From Paenibacillus sp. (GTDB taxonomy: Bacteria > Bacillota > Bacilli > Paenibacillales > NBRC-103111), in contig JARBUQ010000106.1 in NCBI GenBank assembly GCA_029239545.1, positions 1-10,006 of the forward strand: a stretch of DNA of 10,006 bases, given 5' to 3'. The notes below the pieces were generated by a model. The model was given only the letters and a program-made list of their open reading frames with translations. It had not been told where the DNA came from and searched no databases. A program made the position numbers and the translations under genes. Shown piece by piece: positions 1 through 5,678 of this stretch (positions are counted from its first letter, which is position 1; every line of letters begins with the position of its first letter).

Positions 1-287
1 GGGACGATTAACCATCTGCGGTTCCATTGAATAGTACCAGGTTGGAAGGTTACAACAAGCCATTCAGCTTCTTCTCCGGAAGGATCGGATCGCTTGATGA
101 TCTCGGTAGATTGTTTGCCTGAATGAAGCTTTTGGCTGGTGGGGATGTCTGGCAGGAAAGGGACGATAAAGATTGGAATGGCACTGGCAATATAGAGCAG
201 AACGGGTGATTCCCTCAACACACTTGCACCGAACAATACGGCAAAGATGACTAAACTTACGATAAGTAATATTCTATTGGCTTTCAT
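1..287 (-). CDS. N-terminal part of an unrecognised small membrane protein (runs off the window)
   Basis: An open frame on the minus strand starts with ATG at 287-285 and stays open to base 1, giving 95 codons without a stop. An AGGAGG ribosome binding site (minus strand, 302-297) lies 9 nt before the ATG, which fixes the start. The protein begins MKANRILLIVSLVIFAVLF and has two hydrophobic segments, about residues 5-23 and 29-46, joined by a short loop (ASVLRESP). A polar stretch follows (PTSQKLHSGKQS, then an acidic SGEEAEW), and then the more ordered VVTFQPGTIQWNRRW. This suggests two membrane helices with a soluble C-terminal part, whose sidedness I cannot tell. I do not recognise the family and assign no function. 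The missing C-terminus is left of the window. It is divergent from the oxidoreductase gene and has its own promoter. Confidence 0.75.
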   Translation of the reverse strand, partial: MKANRILLIVSLVIFAVLFGASVLRESPVLLYIASAIPIFIVPFLPDIPTSQKLHSGKQSTEIIKRSDPSGEEAEWLVVTFQPGTIQWNRRWLIV

Positions 288-324
288 TTTCCTGTGCCTC
301 CTGTTACTAAATACGCTATTTTCT

Positions 325-353
325 ATCATATCATACAGTCGATCCAGTTTGAA
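325..353 (-). promoter_or_regulatory. SigA-like promoter for the minus-strand membrane protein gene
   Basis: Read on the minus strand there is a -35 box TTCAAA (353-348), a spacer of exactly 17 bp and a -10 box TATGAT (330-325). This matches the TTGACA/TATAAT consensus at 4/6 and 5/6 positions. Transcription would start near 318, about 15 nt before the AGGAGG at 302-297 and 30 nt before the ATG at 287. The geometry fits the downstream gene well. It is a pattern match only. Confidence 0.5.
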
Positions 354-599
354 GATGCAGAAATATAACAAATGTGATCGAATGAGGATATTTTTCATGC
401 TTCAAGGCTGCTTATACAAGATCTATCTGTTCCTTATTACAATTATGTTATGCTGGATTTGATGAAATAAGCTAATCCTAGATTTCTATTATTACGGTGG
501 CTTGCCTGTTCTTGCTTTATCGAGACTTATGAGGGGTTACTGCTTTTTGGCTGGTCGGGTGCGTGGAAACTGATGATCAAGAGAGAGGAGTGTATAGCG
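354..599. other. Intergenic stretch upstream of the oxidoreductase gene, no gene seen
   Basis: With the promoter above, this completes the 312-bp gap between the two divergent genes. It is AT-rich up to about 500 and more mixed afterwards. A TACAAT at 438-443 could be a -10 box for the plus-strand gene, but I find no convincing -35 box at 16-18 bp from it, nor a clear promoter closer to 600. An AGAGAGGAG purine run at 582-590 is the probable ribosome binding site for the GTG start at 600. I see no tRNA, riboswitch-like fold, terminator or repeat here. Confidence 0.5.
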
Positions 600-1556
600 G
601 TGAGCGTGAAAGCAGATAGTAAGAGGAAAATTGCTATTGTCGGACTTGGTGATATTGCGGTCAAAGCTTACTTGCCCGTGCTACTCTCACATTCCGGTGT
701 GCAGATCGAAGGGCTGATGAGCCGTCGGACTGAGACAGTTGAGCGTTATGGGGAACAATATCGTATACCTCCAAATGCGCGTTATACAGAGCTGTTTAAG
801 CTGTTAGATCAAGAGTTGGATGCAATATTCGTGCATACGCCAACGGAAACTCATGAGGAGCTTGTGCTCGCTTGTTTGGATAGAGGGGTTCCGGTATATG
901 TGGACAAGCCGCTTTCTTATGATATAGAGGGTTGTGAACGTATGGCTGAGGCTGCAGCCAAACGCAATGTTCTGTTAGCGGTCGGCTTCAATCGCAGGTT
1001 CGCGCCTATGTATGCAGAAGCGAAGGAATGGCTTAACGAAGCCGGTGGTATCGATCTGTGTATTGCTCAGAAGCATAGGACCAGACAGCAGAGATTATCG
1101 GCAAGAGAGACGTTATTCGATGATTTGATTCATGTTGTGGATCTGCTGCTATGGCTCGGCGCAGGAGAACAGGAACTGCTCTCTTGTCTTCAGGAGCGGG
1201 ATCAGGAGGGGCGTCTGCTGCATATGACGGGTACTCTTGGCAGCGGGCAAGCGACATCCATATTCAGCATGAATCGCCGGGCTGGTGCGGACTTGGAGAG
1301 ATTGGAGCTGCATGGTGGAGGAAGGTCTGTTGAGGTGATGAATCTGGAATCGGCCGTCTGGCGTGACCGGGATGCGGGAGAGATAACCCGTAAGTTCGGC
1401 AGCTGGGAGTCGATTGGAGTGCGACGAGGCTTTGCAGGGGCGATCCAGCATTTTCTGGACTGCCTGGATCAACCTGACTTATGCACGATACGGGCAGATC
1501 GGGTGATGCCAACCCATCGATTGATCGACAGATTGGCGTCCTCAGCAGCTGTGTGA
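600..1556 (+). CDS. Gfo/Idh/MocA family NAD(P)-dependent oxidoreductase (MviM/YceM-like)
   Basis: Predicted cytosolic dehydrogenase of the Gfo/Idh/MocA family, which oxidises or reduces sugars, inositols and similar polyols; the substrate here is unknown. From GTG at 600 it is 318 residues, normal for the family. A Rossmann fold starts at about residue 10 with the dinucleotide loop GLGDIA (15-20). The EKP-type catalytic lysine motif appears as VDKPL with K103, followed by GFNRRFAP (129-136). D174 and H178 (DDLIHVVD) have the Asp-x3-His spacing of the proton-relay pair known from inositol dehydrogenase. From memory, VDKPL, GFNRRFAPMY and the DD-x-x-HVVD block closely resemble E. coli YceM/MviM. 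GTG at 600 is preferred because GGAG at 587-590 lies 9 nt before it. The in-frame ATG at 573 adds nine residues but has no clear ribosome binding site. The gene stands alone between an upstream gap and a hairpin, so context does not indicate the substrate. Confidence 0.9.
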   Translation: MSVKADSKRKIAIVGLGDIAVKAYLPVLLSHSGVQIEGLMSRRTETVERYGEQYRIPPNARYTELFKLLDQELDAIFVHTPTETHEELVLACLDRGVPVYVDKPLSYDIEGCERMAEAAAKRNVLLAVGFNRRFAPMYAEAKEWLNEAGGIDLCIAQKHRTRQQRLSARETLFDDLIHVVDLLLWLGAGEQELLSCLQERDQEGRLLHMTGTLGSGQATSIFSMNRRAGADLERLELHGGGRSVEVMNLESAVWRDRDAGEITRKFGSWESIGVRRGFAGAIQHFLDCLDQPDLCTIRADRVMPTHRLIDRLASSAAV

Positions 1557-1585
1557 AGTGATGAGCCGTATGTACGCCTATAGAG

Positions 1586-1620
1586 AAGGACCGTTCGGAT
1601 ATGTTCCGAAACGGTCCTTT
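1586..1620 (+). terminator. Rho-independent terminator after the oxidoreductase gene
   Basis: A 10-bp arm AAGGACCGTT (1586-1595) pairs with AACGGTCCTT (1610-1619). The stem continues with CGGA (1596-1599) pairing TCCG (1605-1608), with a single bulged A at 1609 and the loop TATGT. Only three T residues follow (1618-1620, the first two inside the stem), so the T tract is weak. It lies 29 nt after the TGA and before the HelD promoter, as expected for the end of a single-gene transcript. Confidence 0.7.
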
Positions 1621-1640
1621 ATACGATCATGTAATAATAA

Positions 1641-1669
1641 TTGCGAATAAAAAAGAGATGTGCTACAAT
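1641..1669 (+). promoter_or_regulatory. SigA-like extended -10 promoter of the HelD-type gene
   Basis: A -35 box TTGCGA (1641-1646), a 17-bp spacer and a -10 box TACAAT (1664-1669) are preceded by TG at 1661-1662, one base before the -10, which makes it an extended -10 promoter. The predicted start near 1676 gives an untranslated leader of about 124 nt before the ATG at 1800. The leader is AT-rich and contains TTTAAA-TAT-TTTAAA (1697-1711). I see no T-box or known riboswitch in it. The gene's ribosome binding site is GGGAGG at 1785-1790. Confidence 0.6.
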
Positions 1670-1799
1670 TGGAATATCGCGCCCATTAGTTACAAATTTA
1701 AATATTTTAAACCTAATTTTAATTATACATCAATTGCTGCCCGATGTCAACTGTCAAAGATCAGGAGTAGAAAAGTAACGTACTGGGAGGGTTTAATGG

Positions 1800-4256
1800 A
1801 TGGAGCCACTCGATTGGAAGGAAGAAACAAGGAAGCTGGATCAGACGTTAAGCTTAATTCGAAAAGAGCTCGAGCAGTGGGAAAAAGTGCTGGCAGAACG
1901 GAAGACGGACATCGTTGAAGCAAGAAAACACTTCGGTGAGCTGACATTCGATCCGCTTGATCTGGAGGAGTCTGCCATGGACTTCCGCCATCACAGAAGA
2001 GAGCTGGACCGACAGGAGCTGGTTTATTCCCATGCTTTTGCAGCAAGGCGTAAACTGCTGCTGCTGCTCGATGCTCCTTACTTCGGTAGAATAGATTTTC
2101 AAGAGAAAGGGACGGAGGCGCCAGAGGCGATCTATATCGGCAAAGCTACCGTGCTGGACGAGAATCAGGAGCATGTGCTTATTCATGACTGGAGGGCGCC
2201 TGTCTCTTCCATGTTCTATGATTACGAGCTGGGAGCGGCGAATTATGAAACACCTGTTGGGCCGATGGAAGGGAATATTGAACTGAAGCGCCAGTATTTG
2301 ATTCGATTCGGCCAATTGAAGCATATGTTCAATACGGGACTGCATATTGCGGATAGCCTGCTCCAGCTTCTGCTCGGCCAGAATGCAGATGACAAGATGA
2401 AGAGCATCGTGACAACCATCCAGAAGGAGCAGAATCGAATCATTCGCGAGAATCGATATAGAACCGTTATCGTTCAGGGTTCAGCGGGAAGCGGGAAAAC
2501 TTCAGCGGCTATGCAGCGGGCGGCGTATATGCTGTACCGACATCGGGAAACATGGCAGGCCAATGATATATTGCTGTTATCGCCTAATGGGTTATTCGGT
2601 GACTATGTATCCAATGTGCTTCCGGAGCTTGGAGAAGATCGCCTGAGACAGATGACATTCCAGCAGCTGCTGGAGCAAGCGCTAGGGGAAGCCCAACAGG
2701 TAGAAGATCCGTTCACTCAACTGGAGTCGTTGCTGGCTACGGATGAGCAAGACCTGAACACCTCTTGCAGGATCAAAGCAATCCAGTGGAAAGCTTCTCT
2801 TGAATTCGTAGCATTGTTAGAGACGTATATCGAGTCGTTAGGAACTAGCGGGATGTTATTCCGCTCGATCGGCTTCCGCAGCCAGACGCTTGTCTCTGTT
2901 GAGAAGCTGAATCAGCTGTGGTATGAGGAGTTCCAAGGACTGACGGTACGCAAACGAATCGAGAATATCAAGATTTGGGTTGAAGCGGAGCTGAAGGCCA
3001 AACGCAAGGGATACGTGCAGACCGTTTACAAGAATCTTATCATGAAGCCTAATTACATTGGAACGGACGAGGAACTGCTTGAACTTGCCAAGAAGAAGGT
3101 CGGGGAGCATTTCAAGCTAATGAAGAAAGATGCAGATCAGCTCGCATTTATTGATTTTAAGGGATTGTATAAACAATGGTTTGAATCGATGGACCAGGAA
3201 ACGCTTGGAATATTCGAGGATGGCGAAGCTGTTCGCAATCAGACGCTGGCAGGAATACAAGGTGACGTGCTGCCTTACGAGGATGCGGTACCTCTAATGT
3301 ATTTGCGACAGGCTTTTGTGGGTGTAGAGCAGCATCATTCGGTGCGACATGTGATGATTGATGAGGCGCAGGATTATTCTCCGTTCCAGCTGCATATGAT
3401 CCGTACTATATATCCTCGCGGTGGCATGACACTGCTCGGAGATTTCCAGCAGGCTGTATTGGCCCATACGTTCGCTAGCGGGAACAGCCTGCATATTTTG
3501 CAGAAGCAGTTTCCGGCTGAATCAACGCTGGTGTTTGAATTAACCAAGAGCTATCGCTCCACCAGAGAGATTGTCGACTTATCTACCTCCATAGTGAACC
3601 GGACGGACATCGAACCGTTCAGCCGGAATGGAGAAAAGCCCCTCGTAGTTCGTGTCGCTTCGCGTGAGCATCTACCTGTGGCTGCAGTGCGTGCCATTCG
3701 TGAGCTGCAGGCTAAGGGGGCGGCTTCGATTGCTGTAATATGCAAGACAGCTCAACAATCCGAGCATGCCTACAGGGATATCGAGAAGGCGTGGAGTTCG
3801 TTGACTGATTCTGTTGTGGAGTACGCAGCCTACGATCTTGAGCTGGAGCCTGGTCTGAATTTGAAGGTGAAGGCTGAGAAAGGCGGATTTGAAAGTTCGC
3901 TGCAGTTGAATGACACTGACAAGAGGAAGACGGACGGCGCACGGGATGCCCAGTCGGAAGCGCAGCAGCAGCTGGATGAGCATGAGCAGCAACTGGAGCT
4001 AATCACGAAATATACCCAGACGTTCAGACGTGGAATTGTAGTGATCCCTTCCTATTTAGCCAAAGGTCTGGAATTTGATGGAATTGTCGTATACGATGCT
4101 AGCAAGGATGAATATTCGCTTGAAAGGGAGCGTAGATTATTTTATACGGTTTGCACAAGAGCTTTGCATCACCTGGTCTTGCTCTCAACCGGGCAATTGA
4201 CCTCGTTCATTCCGGACGCCAGCTTATACAGTACAGTAGAGGGTGACGAGAGTTAG
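1800..4256 (+). CDS. helD: HelD-like RNA polymerase recycling helicase/ATPase (UvrD superfamily 1)
   Basis: Predicted HelD-type motor, which in Bacillus and mycobacteria binds RNA polymerase, pushes into its channels and uses ATP to release stalled complexes; some relatives protect against rifamycins. It has 818 residues, against about 774 in B. subtilis HelD. The charged N-terminus (about 1-95) looks like a coiled-coil arm. The HelD signature HDWRAP (129-134) follows, then Walker A GSAGSGKT (227-234). The region at about 300-500 fits the clamp-arm insertion. Walker B is DEAQD (521-525), motif III GDFQQ (547-551), motif IV SYRS (584-587), motif V LAKGLEFD (753-760) and motif VI YTVCTRA (782-788). 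All ATPase motifs are intact. The surplus length lies mainly in a polar, Gln/Glu-rich stretch at about 676-732. ATG at 1800 is chosen because GGGAGG lies 9 nt upstream; an out-of-frame ATG at 1796 is a decoy. Its own promoter and terminator make it monocistronic. Another superfamily 1 helicase is less likely because of the DWRAP block. Confidence 0.9.
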   Translation: MEPLDWKEETRKLDQTLSLIRKELEQWEKVLAERKTDIVEARKHFGELTFDPLDLEESAMDFRHHRRELDRQELVYSHAFAARRKLLLLLDAPYFGRIDFQEKGTEAPEAIYIGKATVLDENQEHVLIHDWRAPVSSMFYDYELGAANYETPVGPMEGNIELKRQYLIRFGQLKHMFNTGLHIADSLLQLLLGQNADDKMKSIVTTIQKEQNRIIRENRYRTVIVQGSAGSGKTSAAMQRAAYMLYRHRETWQANDILLLSPNGLFGDYVSNVLPELGEDRLRQMTFQQLLEQALGEAQQVEDPFTQLESLLATDEQDLNTSCRIKAIQWKASLEFVALLETYIESLGTSGMLFRSIGFRSQTLVSVEKLNQLWYEEFQGLTVRKRIENIKIWVEAELKAKRKGYVQTVYKNLIMKPNYIGTDEELLELAKKKVGEHFKLMKKDADQLAFIDFKGLYKQWFESMDQETLGIFEDGEAVRNQTLAGIQGDVLPYEDAVPLMYLRQAFVGVEQHHSVRHVMIDEAQDYSPFQLHMIRTIYPRGGMTLLGDFQQAVLAHTFASGNSLHILQKQFPAESTLVFELTKSYRSTREIVDLSTSIVNRTDIEPFSRNGEKPLVVRVASREHLPVAAVRAIRELQAKGAASIAVICKTAQQSEHAYRDIEKAWSSLTDSVVEYAAYDLELEPGLNLKVKAEKGGFESSLQLNDTDKRKTDGARDAQSEAQQQLDEHEQQLELITKYTQTFRRGIVVIPSYLAKGLEFDGIVVYDASKDEYSLERERRLFYTVCTRALHHLVLLSTGQLTSFIPDASLYSTVEGDES

Positions 4257-4296
4257 CAAAAAGCTCCTTCGTGTAAGAAGCGAAGGAGCTTTTTGC
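4256..4296. terminator. Strong bidirectional terminator between convergent genes
   Basis: A perfect 16-bp inverted repeat, GCAAAAAGCTCCTTCG (4256-4271) and CGAAGGAGCTTTTTGC (4281-4296), encloses a 9-nt loop. The five A residues on one arm and five T residues on the other supply a U tract in both directions. It starts on the last base of the HelD stop codon and lies 38 bp beyond the stop of the minus-strand GH15-like gene, so it can end both transcripts. Confidence 0.9.
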
Positions 4297-4333
4297 ACCG
4301 CTGGCCAGCTGTGGTTGGGGAGGTGAAACCGGA

Positions 4334-5386
4334 TTAACGGGTCACGCTGCTTACAGTCAAAGCTTCCTTGGCGAGAATGTACATGGCCGAGCTCCAGCCT
4401 AGCGGAGTATTCTTGTTGGGGATAGCTGTCCCGCTAAAGAACAGCTCCGGCAGTACTCCTGGCTCTGTCATGACTGATTCCGTCCGCGCCAAGTACTCCA
4501 TAGCTTTCTCCGGGTAACCTAACTCCAGATGGCATAAGGCAAGCCAAGGCAGCCCGAATGTCCATTCTGCTTCAGAGCCCAGGTAAGCTTCACGGGGCAA
4601 GCCTCGTCCCGATTCAGCTTCCTTCGTGCTGTAGTAGCTATCCCCGGCATAACGAATCACTCCACGTCCACGTAAGAGCTGACGCTCAACATTGCCTACA
4701 ACCATCTCGCCAAGCAAGCCTGTGAGCAGTCTGTATGGATAAACAAGACTAAGCAGGGAGAGGTCCACGTCCTTGGCCTTACTTTCGCGAGGGAAGAGGG
4801 AGAAGACGGTGTCTAAGCCGAGCTTGATAAGCCGCTCCGGCACGTCCGCTACGTTCTCAACTGCTTTAAGCCCTGCCACGCAAGCCCCGACGGAGGAGGC
4901 ATGAACTTCCCGCTCTTCCTCCCACATGCCATTATCGGGGTCATGCCAATATTCTACATTCTCAAGATAACGAACAAGCTTCTGCAAAATTACACGGTCG
5001 CGGTTGGAGCGGAACATCGGTTTGCCGAATTTGATTCCAGTACCGACACCGAATAAAAAGGCGCCAATCATGTCATGCTGCACATGACCCCAATTCTGTG
5101 TATGGATCTCATGCAGATCAGGCGTGTAGCGCGCATGAATATATTCCCATTCCCAGGTAGGCTTATGCTGGGTTAGAATATCAATCTTCCACTCATACTC
5201 CAGGAATAAGTCGAATAGCCGATGATACGTTCTTTCATATAAGTCAGTTGGCTTGTTCAAATAAGGCAAAGTGATGTAGATGCAATCCCGAATCCACACG
5301 AAGCTGTAATCCTGAGATGGACTTGCAACATACACATCACCAGGCAGTCGTAGACGATCCAGGACGCGATAGCTCTCTGTTAACAT
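4334..5386 (-). CDS. GH15-like (alpha/alpha)6 glucan-active protein, phosphorylase-kinase-alpha-like
   Basis: Predicted intracellular protein of the GH15 clan, whose members are glucoamylases and glucodextranases plus the alpha and beta subunits of eukaryotic phosphorylase kinase. Its 350 residues are just the helical barrel; secreted bacterial GH15 enzymes usually add an N-terminal beta domain and exceed 600 residues. No signal peptide is visible. Motifs in order are DYSFVWIRD (26-34), NWGHVQHD (98-105), GMWEEEREVHASSVG (153-167), DLSLLSLVYP, GSEAEW (270-275), LPELF (312-316) and PLGWSSAMYI (328-337). E156, E157 or E158 could be the general acid and E314 the base, so hydrolysis is plausible but unproven. 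HASSVG, EAEW and LPEL recall phosphorylase kinase alpha. It starts at ATG 5386 with a modest GGGGG ribosome binding site 7 nt upstream. It diverges from glgB, suggesting hydrolysis, trimming or sensing of glycogen or maltodextrin. Family is confident; activity is inferred. Confidence 0.8.
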   Translation of the reverse strand: MLTESYRVLDRLRLPGDVYVASPSQDYSFVWIRDCIYITLPYLNKPTDLYERTYHRLFDLFLEYEWKIDILTQHKPTWEWEYIHARYTPDLHEIHTQNWGHVQHDMIGAFLFGVGTGIKFGKPMFRSNRDRVILQKLVRYLENVEYWHDPDNGMWEEEREVHASSVGACVAGLKAVENVADVPERLIKLGLDTVFSLFPRESKAKDVDLSLLSLVYPYRLLTGLLGEMVVGNVERQLLRGRGVIRYAGDSYYSTKEAESGRGLPREAYLGSEAEWTFGLPWLALCHLELGYPEKAMEYLARTESVMTEPGVLPELFFSGTAIPNKNTPLGWSSAMYILAKEALTVSSVTR

Positions 5387-5430
5387 GTTCGAACCCCCAT
5401 AAATATAAAAATCGCATATGCTCCATAACG

Positions 5431-5459
5431 ATAATAATCATCAAGGAGTTTCACTTTAA
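5431..5459 (-). promoter_or_regulatory. Possible promoter for the GH15-like gene (weak match)
   Basis: On the minus strand there is TTAAAG (5459-5454), a 17-bp spacer and TATTAT (5436-5431). The -10 box is good (5/6) but the -35 box is poor (3/6). The start would fall near 5425, giving a leader of about 40 nt to the ATG at 5386. A self-complementary GCATATGC lies at 5414-5421, just past the predicted start. Other AT-rich hexamers nearby could serve equally well. Confidence 0.25.
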
Positions 5460-5589
5460 CCGAAAATGTTTATATTATCTATGCCGATCCTATAAATACA
5501 AGATCAACTTCTATGAACTCTATTATGCGAATGGAAGCCTCTAACGTCAACAATTTTTGCAAATATTCAGAAAAAATATTATTTCCGTA

Positions 5590-5610
5590 AATGTAATATT
5601 ATCTTACATT
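5590..5610. repeat. Inverted repeat overlapping the glgB promoter, candidate operator
   Basis: Perfect 7-bp arms AATGTAA (5590-5596) and TTACATT (5604-5610) flank a 7-nt spacer, with a dyad of the size bound by a dimeric regulator. The right arm overlaps the -35 box of the glgB promoter, a typical position for a repressor. It does not fit the CcpA cre consensus, since it lacks the central CG. The surroundings are very AT-rich, so a chance palindrome is possible. Confidence 0.4.
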
Positions 5611-5633
5611 ATTCTTTTGATTTGTGATAAAAT
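5604..5633 (+). promoter_or_regulatory. SigA-like extended -10 promoter of the glgBCD operon
   Basis: A -35 box TTACAT (5604-5609), an 18-bp spacer and a -10 box TAAAAT (5628-5633) are preceded by TG at 5625-5626 as an extended -10. AT tracts upstream (about 5555-5600) could act as an UP element. The predicted start near 5640 gives a leader of about 39 nt to the GTG at 5679. It drives glgB and, since I see no terminator before glgC, probably glgC and glgD. Confidence 0.55.
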
Positions 5634-5678
5634 AGAGTAAAACCCGAACGTTTTTAATAGATATGGGGTGAAATGTTT

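Noticed and set aside
247..462. A 71-codon hydrophobic open frame on the plus strand
   Set aside because: It has no ribosome binding site and overlaps the start, binding site and promoter of the better-supported minus-strand gene. Its hydrophobicity follows from AT-rich sequence.
1149..1512. Several antisense open frames inside the oxidoreductase gene
   Set aside because: They have no ribosome binding sites, show no recognisable motifs, and lie opposite a gene with a clear family signature.
1670..1799. Riboswitch or T-box in the HelD leader
   Set aside because: The leader is AT-rich with no strong stem, no T-box sequence and no terminator-like hairpin before the ATG.
1601..1918. A plus-strand open frame of 105 codons spanning the HelD promoter and start
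   Set aside because: It begins inside the terminator hairpin without a binding site, crosses the promoter, and runs out of frame into HelD.
1854..2345. A 163-codon antisense open frame within HelD
   Set aside because: The plus frame carries HelD motifs throughout this stretch. The antisense protein is rich in residues expected from reversed coding sequence and has no binding site.
5387..5672. CcpA (cre) site in the divergent region
   Set aside because: I looked for the TGxAAxCGxTxxCA pattern and found no acceptable match. The inverted repeat there lacks the central CG.
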